64,000 nt of DNA from PALSA-1353 sp050014015 (GCA_050014015.1 JBEKEC010000015.1:1-64000), one strand, 5' to 3'; numbered from the stretch's first letter, positions 43,001 to 52,418 are shown. Translations and numbers: made by a program. Notes: generated from the letters alone by a model not told the origin.

Positions 43001-43843
43001 CACTTTCATGGAAAGCTCGATCAGACGCCCAAGCTGAAATTCTGGCTCGACGGGCAAATGCTGGAACGCGAGCTGCCGCTGGACGCCGCTCCCGGCGTTA
43101 AATTGACGGACATGACGCCGGAATTGGCGGCGCGGTTGACGCCGCATCAGGACCAGCAAGCGCCGGCGCCAGTGGCGGCGGCCATGCGAGACGCCAGCCT
43201 GACCCGCTACAGCGCATTGACGCCGCTTCCCGGGACGCGACAGGAGGTGAAGGGGATATATCAAGTGTTGACCGGACAACCCTATGTGCAACGGTCGGAC
43301 GACCCGGTGGTGGTGCTGCTGGGTGAGGATGCGACCGGCCAGCGCCTGGCCGACGCGGCCAAAGGCGCGCGATATCTTCATCTGGCGACCCACGGGCTGG
43401 TGGAACCGGGCCAGAATGCGATCTACAGCAGCGTTGTCTTGAGCCAACCGGCGGTGATGACGCCGCAGGACACGGGGTTGCTTACGCTCCAGGATTTGTT
43501 CGACCACTGGTGGGGCAGGCTGGCGGGAACGGAGTTGGTCGTGCTTAGCGCCTGCGACTCCGAAGGCCTCGACGAGCGGGGGAGCAACACGATGGGCGGC
43601 GAGGGCGTCTTCGGATTGCCATGGGGATTCATGTACGCCGGAAGCCCCGCCGTGGTTGCCAGCTTGTGGGAAGTTCAGGACGCCAGCACCGCTGAACTCA
43701 TGCAGAAATTTTACCGGGACATGCAATCATCGTCCGGAGCCAACAAGCTCACGGCGTTCACCGCGGCCCGCAAACAACTGAAGCAGGATTACCCCGAGCC
43801 GTTCTTCTGGGCGCCGTTTATTTATCTGGGCGATCCGAACTGA
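40067..43843 (+). CDS. TPR-CHAT protein with inserted PDZ-like domain
   Basis: This is a 1258-residue protein. ATG 40067 precedes a hydrophobic N-terminal segment (PLLFQAALSIALLGAVGVIA), a signal peptide or membrane anchor. Residues about 45-560 are a long run of TPR units (about eleven, 47-48 residues each, motif GR(S/A)xEALPMYxAALxMR). A helical linker follows. The C-terminal CHAT domain (caspase-clade protease) has catalytic His1109 in YLHLATHG and Cys1163 in LVVLSACDSEG. A PDZ-like segment (about 930-1010; VVTGIQPGSSAEAIGLRNG) is inserted within the CHAT region. CHAT proteins include separase-like, Arg-specific proteases. Here it sits beside a caspase-like protein and lipoproteins with R-D-L motifs. 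Confidence 0.9.
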   Translation: MLNRRAILDSTASAIRRIPLLFQAALSIALLGAVGVIASASESATAPSSQVSSDRDAALAQARAHWASALGAWNSGQLDRALSEGQATLDAYQKVYGDRDDPDVARTLSGVAVCLLRLDRADEALPKFHAVMEMYQRLYKDQDRDELGIATGNVGWCLHCLDRDQEALQYCRTGLEIQQRVHKGKDDPSVVVGLQDLAICLQDLERYQEALKPYRDAFEMHRRLCGGQDRLELAQSEDRVALCLKQLGRSAEGLPLYQAELEMRQRIYKGQDHADVAQTEENVAGCLDDLGRSDEALPMYRAVLQMRRRIFGGRDAPDLAGSLNDLASCLDYLGRSAEALPMYEAALDMEKRLCNGVDDSDLATDMSNVAQCIGGLGREAEALPMFQAALQMRSRLSEGKDDTDVAESLDSVAGCLDALGRSADALPMHWAALQMRGRIYKGQNHPDLAESFNNVGDCLGCLGRAGAALPMYQAALDMRRHIYGDQDHPDLAASMTDVAFELAVLGRAGEALPLARASVQMAERLKSPALFRYSSVLGSLLLYTGDPAGAAKAFEESIDALEQARAALGGDDQDRMGFMSANQGWDPFCGMVRAELALKHADSAAEYLDRGRAKSLLDILERGERLTDGDLLDPIEKKAALSNDTQELQQIQEARTAVTVAENQVRQLTSQINHARALNSDEGLAEIKQLLPKLNLACQQYADAHRRKFNLAGRTTFTEATTSVQIQSLLQPHQHLLMYSITAYDAVVLVVGPSGEPIAGAYLTQPDGKTRLSGWALSQLIGSYRRDVVRHGIDSVRGVRLAQTDAATRPQDDMAADGYQLFRQLIPDQVWSEIKDDQLVYVVPDAAMSGLPLEMLIVQKPQGPRAKNNVYWLDKGPLLCYGPSAAALLELRRQEPDRGQKSYVHQAVLLGDPILQRNAADQQRLPPPQSGAVVTGIQPGSSAEAIGLRNGAVVVAYGLISVVSKDQFDEAVDKLELLHFHGKLDQTPKLKFWLDGQMLERELPLDAAPGVKLTDMTPELAARLTPHQDQQAPAPVAAAMRDASLTRYSALTPLPGTRQEVKGIYQVLTGQPYVQRSDDPVVVLLGEDATGQRLADAAKGARYLHLATHGLVEPGQNAIYSSVVLSQPAVMTPQDTGLLTLQDLFDHWWGRLAGTELVVLSACDSEGLDERGSNTMGGEGVFGLPWGFMYAGSPAVVASLWEVQDASTAELMQKFYRDMQSSSGANKLTAFTAARKQLKQDYPEPFFWAPFIYLGDPN

Positions 43844-43923
43844 ATGGTCCAAAGATCGCGAATTGAAAAGAGGAAAGCGATGAGTAAACTGCGCGCCGCC
43901 GGACGTAAACGAGATTGGCGCGG

Positions 43924-46503
43924 CTACCGCTCGTAACGCAGAGGGATCTGCACGAAACGGTTCGGATCGTTTGCCGCGTTGTTCATTCCGTTCACAATCC
44001 CGCTGGCGTTGAATAAATCGACGCTCCCCATCTGGCCGGTTTGGGTGTCGTAGACGTCGCGGACTCCCAGGACGTACTCGATATAGTCGGAACTGGAATC
44101 GTGCGTCGCCTTTTCCTGGGCCGCGATCTGCTGCTCGTGATCCGCAAATTGCTGGGCCTGCTGATCTTGCCAGGCGGCGTGGTTCCTCTGCATTGCCGCG
44201 AACTGCTCGCGGCCCTGTTCCCGGGTCGCCTCGCCTGCGGCAGCGGTCTCCTTGGAGACCACAGTCATGTCCACTTTAACGCTGGCCATGACGGCGCTCA
44301 TTTTGGGCAGATCCTTATCGAAGGTCGCATCCAGAGCGTTCATATAACAACCAGTGAGTAGCCAGACCTCTCCAGGCACGGTGTTACCGGTCCACAAAGT
44401 GTTCAGCTGGCGGTAGTGCGTGGCCGTCTGGCCGTCGTGAACTGTGGTGGCAATGTAAACGGTTCCGGAATTTGCATTCGGATGGTTCGGATCTGGTTTG
44501 GCCGGAAAATCCACGATGACCTTGTCTATCGAGGTGTACGGGAGACCGGCGCGTTGGTTGGCGCCTGCCATGACGGGAGTAAAGACTTTAATAAGGTCGT
44601 CGACCCCGTCGCAATATCTGCAATACCGCAACGGCAGGTGCTGCTTGATGGAGTTGATGTTGGGGTCCGGCTCGTACGGCGGCGGGGGCTGGGGCGGGTC
44701 GCCGGGAGCCAGGATGTTGGGATGCTGCCTGTGCATCTCCACCATTTGGTTGTAATTCTGCAGATCTCTCTGGTACCGCGACATCTGCATGTCATAAATT
44801 TGTCTGCGCATTCTTTCGTTACGACAGTCGGGGTCATAGATCTCCTGGATGGCGCACCATATCACGGTCTGGCCGGCGGGTCCTTTGACGAATATCCCGT
44901 TAGAGGCGCTTTGCGTGTTCGTCGTCCATCCATCGGGTAGATCAACGCTGCCGCTGCCGTCGGGGAACGTGTGGGTCGTCATCTTGAGCGGCACAGGCAT
45001 GAAGCTCATGAGCGTCGCCAAGTCGTCCTTCGATGCGTCGGGCGCTGCGAGGATGACGGTCGCCGAGCCGCCGTTTGGCGCGGTGCCGCAGAAGATCAAT
45101 CCTTGAACGTCCTGGCCTTTGAGCTTGGCATTGAGCGTTGCTCCGCCTTTGTTTCTGCCTTGGGCGTTGGCGAATGCTCCGGTGAGAGTGGGTTTGCCAT
45201 CGAACACTTTCCCCAACTCGTCGGCGGTCAGAATGATGGCCGCCTCGAGCGTCTGGCCGGCGGGAAGTTTCAGGAAGAGGGTCTGGCCCTTCGGTATGGA
45301 GCCGAGGACGCTGAAGTCGCCGAACTGCGCTCCGCCGGATTGGGGGGCGGCGCCCGTCGGAGCCGCAGGCGGTTGCGTCGGAGCCGCAGGGGGCTGGGCC
45401 GTTGCCCGGGCCAGCGTATAGGTTCGACCGCCCGTAACGAAGGTCAGCCGATCGCCGTCCAGCGTCGCCGTGAAGGGATATTCGCCGCCATTCGACGTGA
45501 AAGTCCCCGCCAATCCTTGCCCGGCGACGCTCGCCTTGGCCGGGAATTTACTATCGCCCAGCGCAATCGTCCCGACGTAGGCCCCGCCGGATTCGGACAA
45601 TTCCACTGTGACCTTGCCATCGGAAAAGCTGCCGGCGAATGAGGGCGAGTCCGGCTTGAGAGTATCAGCGGCGGCAGGCGGTGGACTGGCCGCACGGGCG
45701 TCCATGGATTTCTTCTCGTTTAGCTCCGGGTCGACGAGTTTGACGGTCGTCAATGTTCCCGAAACCGGCTTGGCGACCGTGATCGCCAGGTCATGGAAGA
45801 ACTTTTGCGTCGCGGGATCGTCCGCTTTTTCAGGCTTGATCACAAAGCTGATGGTGACGGCGTCACCCTTCTTGTCCAGCAGTACGGTGGCACCATCGGT
45901 GTTGCTGCCGAAAAATTCCGCATCCTTCAGTGCCTTGGCCAGCGCATCGGCATCGGCGCGGGTGGCGTCATGGTAGTACATGATGCTGTCTTTGCCGTAT
46001 GGCACCACGTGCGGCGAATCGATCAGATCAGCGTCCATGGATTTCTTCTCGTTCAGCTCCGGGTCGACGAGTCTGACGGTCGTCAATGTTCCCGAAACCG
46101 GCTTGGCGACTATGATCGCCAGGTTATGGAAGAACTTTTGCGCAGCGGGATCGTCCGCCTTCTCAGGCTTGACCACAAAGCTGATGGTGATGGCGTCGCC
46201 CTTCTTGTCCAGCAGCACCGTGAAGCCATCGGCATCGTCGCTGCCGCCGAAAAATTCCGCATCCTGTAGTGCCTTGGCCAGTGCATCGGCGTCAGCGCGG
46301 GAGGCGTCGTGGTAGTATTTGATGTCGTCTTTACCGTATGACACATCGTGACCGCCGCCGCCAAAGATTTGGTACAGGCCGCTGATGATGGCAATGAATC
46401 CCGCCAGACCTACGACAAGCCGCGCCCAGACCGGCATCTTTCGTTTCCCGGGCGCGGGAGCGGGCTGGTTTCCGGCGGGCGGAGTTGGAATACCCTCTTG
46501 CAT
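43924..46503 (-). CDS. Membrane-anchored protein with duplicated domain and shared beta-domain
   Basis: This is an about 859-residue protein. ATG 46503 follows TTGAGG. A Pro-rich N-terminus and one membrane helix (25-45) come first. Two tandem copies of an about 97-residue domain follow (YGKD-x-I-x-YYHDA(S/T)RADADALAKAL), then the small beta-domain shared with the S8 protease (GTIALGDSKFPAKASV, FPFTATLDGD-like segment). The C-terminal half carries DGSGSVDLPDGW and a final segment (DTQTGQMGSVDLFNASG, VQIPLRYER) shared with the next gene. No enzyme motif is recognised. The C-terminal half probably faces the periplasm. Confidence 0.85.
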   Translation of the reverse strand: MQEGIPTPPAGNQPAPAPGKRKMPVWARLVVGLAGFIAIISGLYQIFGGGGHDVSYGKDDIKYYHDASRADADALAKALQDAEFFGGSDDADGFTVLLDKKGDAITISFVVKPEKADDPAAQKFFHNLAIIVAKPVSGTLTTVRLVDPELNEKKSMDADLIDSPHVVPYGKDSIMYYHDATRADADALAKALKDAEFFGSNTDGATVLLDKKGDAVTISFVIKPEKADDPATQKFFHDLAITVAKPVSGTLTTVKLVDPELNEKKSMDARAASPPPAAADTLKPDSPSFAGSFSDGKVTVELSESGGAYVGTIALGDSKFPAKASVAGQGLAGTFTSNGGEYPFTATLDGDRLTFVTGGRTYTLARATAQPPAAPTQPPAAPTGAAPQSGGAQFGDFSVLGSIPKGQTLFLKLPAGQTLEAAIILTADELGKVFDGKPTLTGAFANAQGRNKGGATLNAKLKGQDVQGLIFCGTAPNGGSATVILAAPDASKDDLATLMSFMPVPLKMTTHTFPDGSGSVDLPDGWTTNTQSASNGIFVKGPAGQTVIWCAIQEIYDPDCRNERMRRQIYDMQMSRYQRDLQNYNQMVEMHRQHPNILAPGDPPQPPPPYEPDPNINSIKQHLPLRYCRYCDGVDDLIKVFTPVMAGANQRAGLPYTSIDKVIVDFPAKPDPNHPNANSGTVYIATTVHDGQTATHYRQLNTLWTGNTVPGEVWLLTGCYMNALDATFDKDLPKMSAVMASVKVDMTVVSKETAAAGEATREQGREQFAAMQRNHAAWQDQQAQQFADHEQQIAAQEKATHDSSSDYIEYVLGVRDVYDTQTGQMGSVDLFNASGIVNGMNNAANDPNRFVQIPLRYER
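45695..46343. repeat. Tandem in-gene duplication of about 97 codons
   Basis: Two copies read down the minus strand, each ending in LNEKKSMDA. Long exact stretches such as tggatttcttctcgtt occur in both, so the duplication is recent. Confidence 0.85.
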
Positions 46504-46524
46504 GGTTTGCCTCAAGGTAAAGGA

Positions 46525-48282
46525 CTAGTTGACCGGATGTCGCTCGTCGCGAAGGGGGATTTGGACGTAGCGGTTGGGATCGTTGGCTGACTTGTTCAGG
46601 GAGTTGACGATGCCGTTGACGTTGCTGAGATCGACTTGGCCGCGCTCGCCGGTTTGCGTGTCGATGACGGTGCGATATCCGCCGGCGTATTCAATCCAAT
46701 CGTCGGCGTTGCGGCTCCTCTGGTTTTCCTCCTCAGCCACCTGCTGCTGGTGTTCCTCGAACTCCTTCATCCGCTCCACGCGCTGTCTCTCCTGATCCTT
46801 CAACCTTTCGTCAAATGCAATTTGGTTGGCCCTCAAGCGAGCCTCAAATCGCTCCTCATCGACTTTGAAATAAGCGTCCCAATTGATCTTGAGGGAGCGG
46901 GCCATGGCCTGCATGGTGATGAGGTCCTTATCAAACGTATCCTGGGGTGCGGTCATGTTCCCCATGGGGGAGAGTGTCCATTGGTCGGGCATATACTGAC
47001 CGGGGGGGTTGGAACTCCACGTGCATCTGGCCCGGAAGTGCTTGGGGATGCCGTCCACGTTCTTGGTCGTGTCGTATTCGAGAAGTTGTGTTATCCAGTG
47101 GGGCTCCGCCGGCGGAAGCGATTTGACGGAAGTGATGCGGTCGATGGAGACCACTTCCAGGTTATGCGCGGCCTTAAACGCGTTCCACTGTGGCATGACC
47201 ACCGGCAGCGCCCGGTCAGGGGCGCTAAACGGGGCGACGACGGGGAACAGGACATTCATGGGAATAGGCGGGGGCGGCTGCCTTCCCATTCTTTGATAAC
47301 TGTCCTCCAATTGTCTGCGCTGTTCCTGAGCTTGGCGAATCCGGGGCGAATCTGGTTTCACAACATTGATCCACCAAAGGCCGGCAGCGCCCATGCTCTG
47401 GTCGGCGGGGCCTGTGACGTAGAGGGGATCGCACACCGAACCGCTCTTGAGCGTCCAGCCGTCGGCGATGCCGACCGAGCCGGTGCCATCCGGAAAATCA
47501 AACCGCGTCAGCGGGACCGTCGGGGCGGGCGGCTTGACAGCGGCTGTGGCGGCGGCGTTGAGTTTGGCCCAGTCGGTCGGCGTGGCGCTGGCGAGACAGC
47601 ACGTCACGCTGATCTTGGCTTCGTTGTCGCCGAGTTTGCAGGTGATCAGGCCCACGATGGGCTGGCCGGCCAGGGTTGCGGTGAACGACGCGCCGCCGGA
47701 TTGATGGTCCCTGGTATCTTCGAACGCGCCCTGGACGACGAGGTTACCGCCGAAGAATGCCCTTAGATCGGGCAGGGTCGCCTCGAGGGCAGCCGTGACG
47801 GTGGTGAGTCCGGGCTTTTTGGTAACCCAAGCTTTTCCGGAGTCGGTGGCGGCGGCGATGCCATATCCCGCGGGGGCGCCAGACGAGGCTGGGGGAGAAT
47901 CGGGCGGCTGCGGGTTTGGATTCGGCGGGTTGGCCGGTGGGGGATTACCGAGTGGGTTGGGGGCGTTGCGGCTTAACTGGTACGTGCTCTTGCCGCTCGT
48001 GAACGTGAGGTTATCGCCGGCCACACTGATGCTGAAGGGATAATCGTGCCCGTTGCTGGTGAAGGTGCCGGCCAACTGGCCGGAGTTGGCTTGGGCCTTG
48101 AACGGAAAGACCTGCTGACCGAGATGGATCGAACCGGTGTAGGACCCGCCTTGGGCGACGATCTCGATGGAAAGGTTTGGCCCCGTGAAGTCACCGGGAA
48201 AGGGGTCATCAGCCAGCGCTCGAAACGGCAATGCCAGCGATACCAGACACCACGCTAAGAGGGGAAGAATTTTGCGGGGCAC
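46525..48282 (-). CDS. Exported protein with shared beta-domain and VQIPLR C-terminus
   Basis: This is a 585-residue exported protein. The GTG at 48282 follows AAGGAG, and residues 1-24 form a signal peptide (ending ALA). The small beta-domain opens the mature protein (about 28-105: GDFTGPNLSIEIVAQGGSYT, FTSNGHDYPFSISVAGD). A Pro-rich linker follows. The remainder has DFPDGTGSVGIADGW and a C-terminal block (DTQTGERGQVDLSNVNG, VQIPLRDER) paralogous to the adjacent downstream gene. No catalytic motif is recognised. It lies 21 bp upstream of that paralogue on the same strand, so co-transcription is likely. Confidence 0.85.
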   Translation of the reverse strand: MPRKILPLLAWCLVSLALPFRALADDPFPGDFTGPNLSIEIVAQGGSYTGSIHLGQQVFPFKAQANSGQLAGTFTSNGHDYPFSISVAGDNLTFTSGKSTYQLSRNAPNPLGNPPPANPPNPNPQPPDSPPASSGAPAGYGIAAATDSGKAWVTKKPGLTTVTAALEATLPDLRAFFGGNLVVQGAFEDTRDHQSGGASFTATLAGQPIVGLITCKLGDNEAKISVTCCLASATPTDWAKLNAAATAAVKPPAPTVPLTRFDFPDGTGSVGIADGWTLKSGSVCDPLYVTGPADQSMGAAGLWWINVVKPDSPRIRQAQEQRRQLEDSYQRMGRQPPPPIPMNVLFPVVAPFSAPDRALPVVMPQWNAFKAAHNLEVVSIDRITSVKSLPPAEPHWITQLLEYDTTKNVDGIPKHFRARCTWSSNPPGQYMPDQWTLSPMGNMTAPQDTFDKDLITMQAMARSLKINWDAYFKVDEERFEARLRANQIAFDERLKDQERQRVERMKEFEEHQQQVAEEENQRSRNADDWIEYAGGYRTVIDTQTGERGQVDLSNVNGIVNSLNKSANDPNRYVQIPLRDERHPVN

Positions 48283-48507
48283 GCGCTCTCCTTTAACTGC
48301 CGCCTATAGGGTCGAGATGAGAAACCGCACTGGAAACCCAAGGTTCATTGCTTCGGACGAGATTACACAAGATAAGCGTAGTTGGCCTGAGCCATGTTTG
48401 GTTCTGGACTTCCCCACCACTGCCGCGAATGGGAGATACGCCAAAGCTAACGCCCAGTCGGATGGCTGTCAACAATTTGATCGTGGCTCAGTTTCACAGT
48501 TTCACAG

Positions 48508-48622
48508 GGTGCACCCAAAGATCCGGGAAAAGACCATCGGCCGGAGGACCGGCCGGCTCAATTTCGAAAATGAGCCGGCCGGTCCTCCGACCGGTCTTCG
48601 GCAGCCGGAAAATTGGGCACCC
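48508..48622. repeat. Palindromic element family A, copy 3
   Basis: Arms gcacccaaagatccgg (48511-48526) and ccggaaaattgggcaccc (48605-48622) enclose the cggccggaggaccggc / gccggccggtcctcc hairpin. The element lies just beyond the leuA stop. Confidence 0.85.
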
Positions 48623-48647
48623 CAGTTTCCCTTTTCACTCTGCGAAC

Positions 48648-50207
<1,560 letters not shown>

Positions 50208-50247
50208 GGCTCAACTCCTTGATACAAATACAATCGAACAAACCAAC

Positions 50248-50277
50248 AAAAAAACCCCACGATTTTTGATCGCAGGG
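50248..50277 (-). terminator. Attenuator terminator in leuA leader
   Basis: On the minus strand, CCCTGCGAT-CAAAA-ATCGTGGGG (a 9-bp stem with two wobble pairs) is followed by TTTTTTT, all within the leuA 5' leader, 41 bases before the start codon. Confidence 0.8.
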
Positions 50278-50341
50278 CCTTGAAATCACGCTGATATATC
50301 AGGCGTCCTACGATCGCGCGCAAGCAAGGCCCGGAAGGGCC
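50269..50341 (-). promoter_or_regulatory. leuA attenuation switch (alternative pairings)
   Basis: Four segments can pair alternatively. Segment 1 GGCCC (50337-50341) pairs with segment 2 GGGCC (50328-50332). Segment 2 extended, GGGCCTTG (50325-50332), pairs perfectly with segment 3 CAAGGCCC (50275-50282). Segment 3 overlaps the 5' arm of the terminator by three bases. Ribosome stalling on leader Leu codons would free segment 2 to act as antiterminator. Confidence 0.75.
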
Positions 50342-50379
50342 AGGGCAAGTCGAGTCGAAAGGAGGATCGCCGAATGCAT
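50308..50379 (-). CDS. leuL: leuA leader peptide, Leu-rich
   Basis: This is a 23-codon frame beginning ATG CAT TCG, with an upstream in-frame ATG at 50385 also possible. Six of its residues are Leu (MHSAILLSTRLALAL, then PGLACARS), and the Leu codons lie over segments 1 and 2 of the attenuator. It ends 30 bases before the terminator stem. No clear Shine-Dalgarno site precedes it. Its composition and position match leader peptides that sense charged tRNA-Leu. Confidence 0.7.
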   Translation of the reverse strand: MHSAILLSTRLALALPGLACARS

Positions 50380-50526
50380 AGACATACTATTAGACCACTG
50401 GAGAGCGGAAATGTCAAGAATGGCGCGAGGATTTTTCTGGGCCAATCCAACCAGGACTACCAATTCCTGTAATTCTTGGCGAGCGACGGCGACAATGAAT
50501 TTATAGCGAGCGCTTGCGGAGGCTTG

Positions 50527-51039
50527 ATGGATGAATTTGACAGGGTGGTTACGCAACACGGTCCGGCCGTGTGGCAGACGATCTGCCGGCTTCTGAAAAA
50601 CCGGGAGGATGCGGCCGATTGTTTTCAGGAGACATTCGTTCAGTACGTCCAATTCGCAGGCAAAACAAACGTCGATTATCCGTTGGCGTTGCTCAAGCGC
50701 ATCGCCACACGGCGGGCGATTGATTGGATTCGCAAAAGATCGACGGCTCGCCGGAAACAAGTGCCGCTCGACGAGCAGTATCCCAGCCTGGAAGGGGACG
50801 CATGGAATGGACTGGCGGCAGAGGAGTTTGCCGAGAGTCTGCTCGATGCGCTGCAAGACATTCCCGCGGACCAGGCGACCGTGTTTTGCATGACGCAGTT
50901 GGAACAGATGGATCCCGGCCAGGTGGCAGCGGCGATGGGAATCGACGCGCGGCACGTGGCGGTTTTGCTCCACCGGGCGCGTGCGAAACTTCAGGGCCGG
51001 CTTGCGAAACATTTGCCGACCATTCGGAGACGATCATGA
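50527..51039 (+). CDS. ECF-type sigma factor
   Basis: This is a 170-residue RNA polymerase sigma-70-family protein of the ECF type. ATG 50527 follows CGGAGG; a longer frame to 50476 lacks a ribosome site. Region 2 is visible in WQTICRLLKNREDAADCFQE and PLALLKRIATRRAIDWIRKR. Region 4 is DIPADQATVFCMTQLEQM with a helix-turn-helix ending in RARAKLQGRL. Its stop overlaps the next start (ATGA), and that gene encodes its probable membrane partner. Confidence 0.9.
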   Translation: MDEFDRVVTQHGPAVWQTICRLLKNREDAADCFQETFVQYVQFAGKTNVDYPLALLKRIATRRAIDWIRKRSTARRKQVPLDEQYPSLEGDAWNGLAAEEFAESLLDALQDIPADQATVFCMTQLEQMDPGQVAAAMGIDARHVAVLLHRARAKLQGRLAKHLPTIRRRS

Positions 51040-52418
51040 ACATCAGCGAAAAAAGCGGGGATGGCGACATTCTGGAAATCGCGACCTGGCATCTGCGCGA
51101 TTCGCCGGCCATTGCCGGGCCTTCGGCGGAATTAATTGATCGAACGGTCGCCGCGATGCGTCAATCGCCACAGCACAAACGGCCATGGACGACGATTTCA
51201 TTGATGGCGGCTTCCGTGCTCCTGGCGATCGGCGTCGCCGGCTGGCTGCTCTTCCGAGGCAGCGGAGAGATCGCCTTTGCGGATGTCATGCGCCAGGTTA
51301 TGCAGACGAAGTCCTTTCAGGCGAGGATCATTCAGGAGGCCAATGGCCATGAGCCCCCAAAATCGGCCCGGCTTTCCGTTAAAGGGTCTCACGGACGATT
51401 TGATACGGATGATGGATTGATCATCATCGCCGACAGCGACTCCGGTTATTCGATCACCCTGGATACCAAGGCCCACTTGGCGTGTCGTGCTTTCGGGCCG
51501 CTCGTTGGCAATTGCGATATTTACGCGGAACTGCGGGAAATCGCCTCGCAGGTTCCCAAGTCGATCGGAAAAAAAGAATTCAACGGCCGAATGCTAAATG
51601 GCTTTTCCGGGACGGTCACCTTCGTGAAGGAGCATGCTTTTGCGACCGTTTGGGTTGATCCACAAACCAAACTGCCGGCGCGAATCGAATTGAGTCAAAA
51701 GCCCGATAGACAGCCGGAGAGTGTGATCGACGACCTGAAATTTGACGTTCCGCTGGACGATTCGCTGTTCGATATGAGCGTGCCGAAGGGATATGAACTG
51801 CGCTCCTCGTTGTTAATCCGAGCCGCGTCGGTGAGATCCACCACTATTACGGGGAGGGGTTCGACGGCTTCGACCATGCCTACGATTGAAATTCCGCTGC
51901 CAAACACACCCGCGCCTGCTCCCACGGCCCAGGAATTGCAAAACCTGGTGCTCAAGCCGGGCATCGGAATCGGCGAACTGAAACTCGGTGATAAGAAGGA
52001 ACAGATCGAAGCGGTCCTCGGTCAGCCGCAAGGCGCCATGCGGGAAGGACCGGCGGAGCTGTTGGAATATTCCGGAAAGGGCTTGATTCTCGTGGTAAAT
52101 GCAAAATCCGGGCTACAGATGATTATGGCCCAGGGACCGAGCACCTCCAGCAAATCTCGTATGCGGCCCTTCGCGGGTACGACTGACAAATTGGTCCGTA
52201 TCGGATCAACGCTATCTGAAATCGAGATGGCTTACGGAAAGGATTACACGGTGGTCGAAATGCGCGTAGAGAACCATCCGGAGGTGCACGATATCCAGTT
52301 GCTTTACCAGCAGTTGGGTCTGATGGCAATAATCAACAAGCAGACGAATCGATGCGATGAGTTGATCGTCGTGCCGCCTCCTTTCGTAGCCGGGCCATCG
52401 ACCCAGCCATCACCGTGA
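51036..52418 (+). CDS. Membrane protein coupled to the ECF sigma factor (anti-sigma-like)
   Basis: This is a 460-residue protein whose ATG at 51036 overlaps the sigma stop. Residues 1-45 are cytoplasmic, and one membrane helix follows (about 51-70, ISLMAASVLLAIGVAGWLLF). The periplasmic part begins with a LolA/MucB-like domain (FADVMRQVMQTKSFQARIIQ, MLNGFSGTVTFVKEHAFATV). A second region (LKPGIGIGELKLGDKKEQIE) resembles a small sensor domain. No zinc-binding anti-sigma motif (HxxxCxxC) is present. Anti-sigma function is inferred from topology and translational coupling. It overlaps the convergent antiporter gene by nine bases. Confidence 0.8.
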   Translation: MNISEKSGDGDILEIATWHLRDSPAIAGPSAELIDRTVAAMRQSPQHKRPWTTISLMAASVLLAIGVAGWLLFRGSGEIAFADVMRQVMQTKSFQARIIQEANGHEPPKSARLSVKGSHGRFDTDDGLIIIADSDSGYSITLDTKAHLACRAFGPLVGNCDIYAELREIASQVPKSIGKKEFNGRMLNGFSGTVTFVKEHAFATVWVDPQTKLPARIELSQKPDRQPESVIDDLKFDVPLDDSLFDMSVPKGYELRSSLLIRAASVRSTTITGRGSTASTMPTIEIPLPNTPAPAPTAQELQNLVLKPGIGIGELKLGDKKEQIEAVLGQPQGAMREGPAELLEYSGKGLILVVNAKSGLQMIMAQGPSTSSKSRMRPFAGTTDKLVRIGSTLSEIEMAYGKDYTVVEMRVENHPEVHDIQLLYQQLGLMAIINKQTNRCDELIVVPPPFVAGPSTQPSP

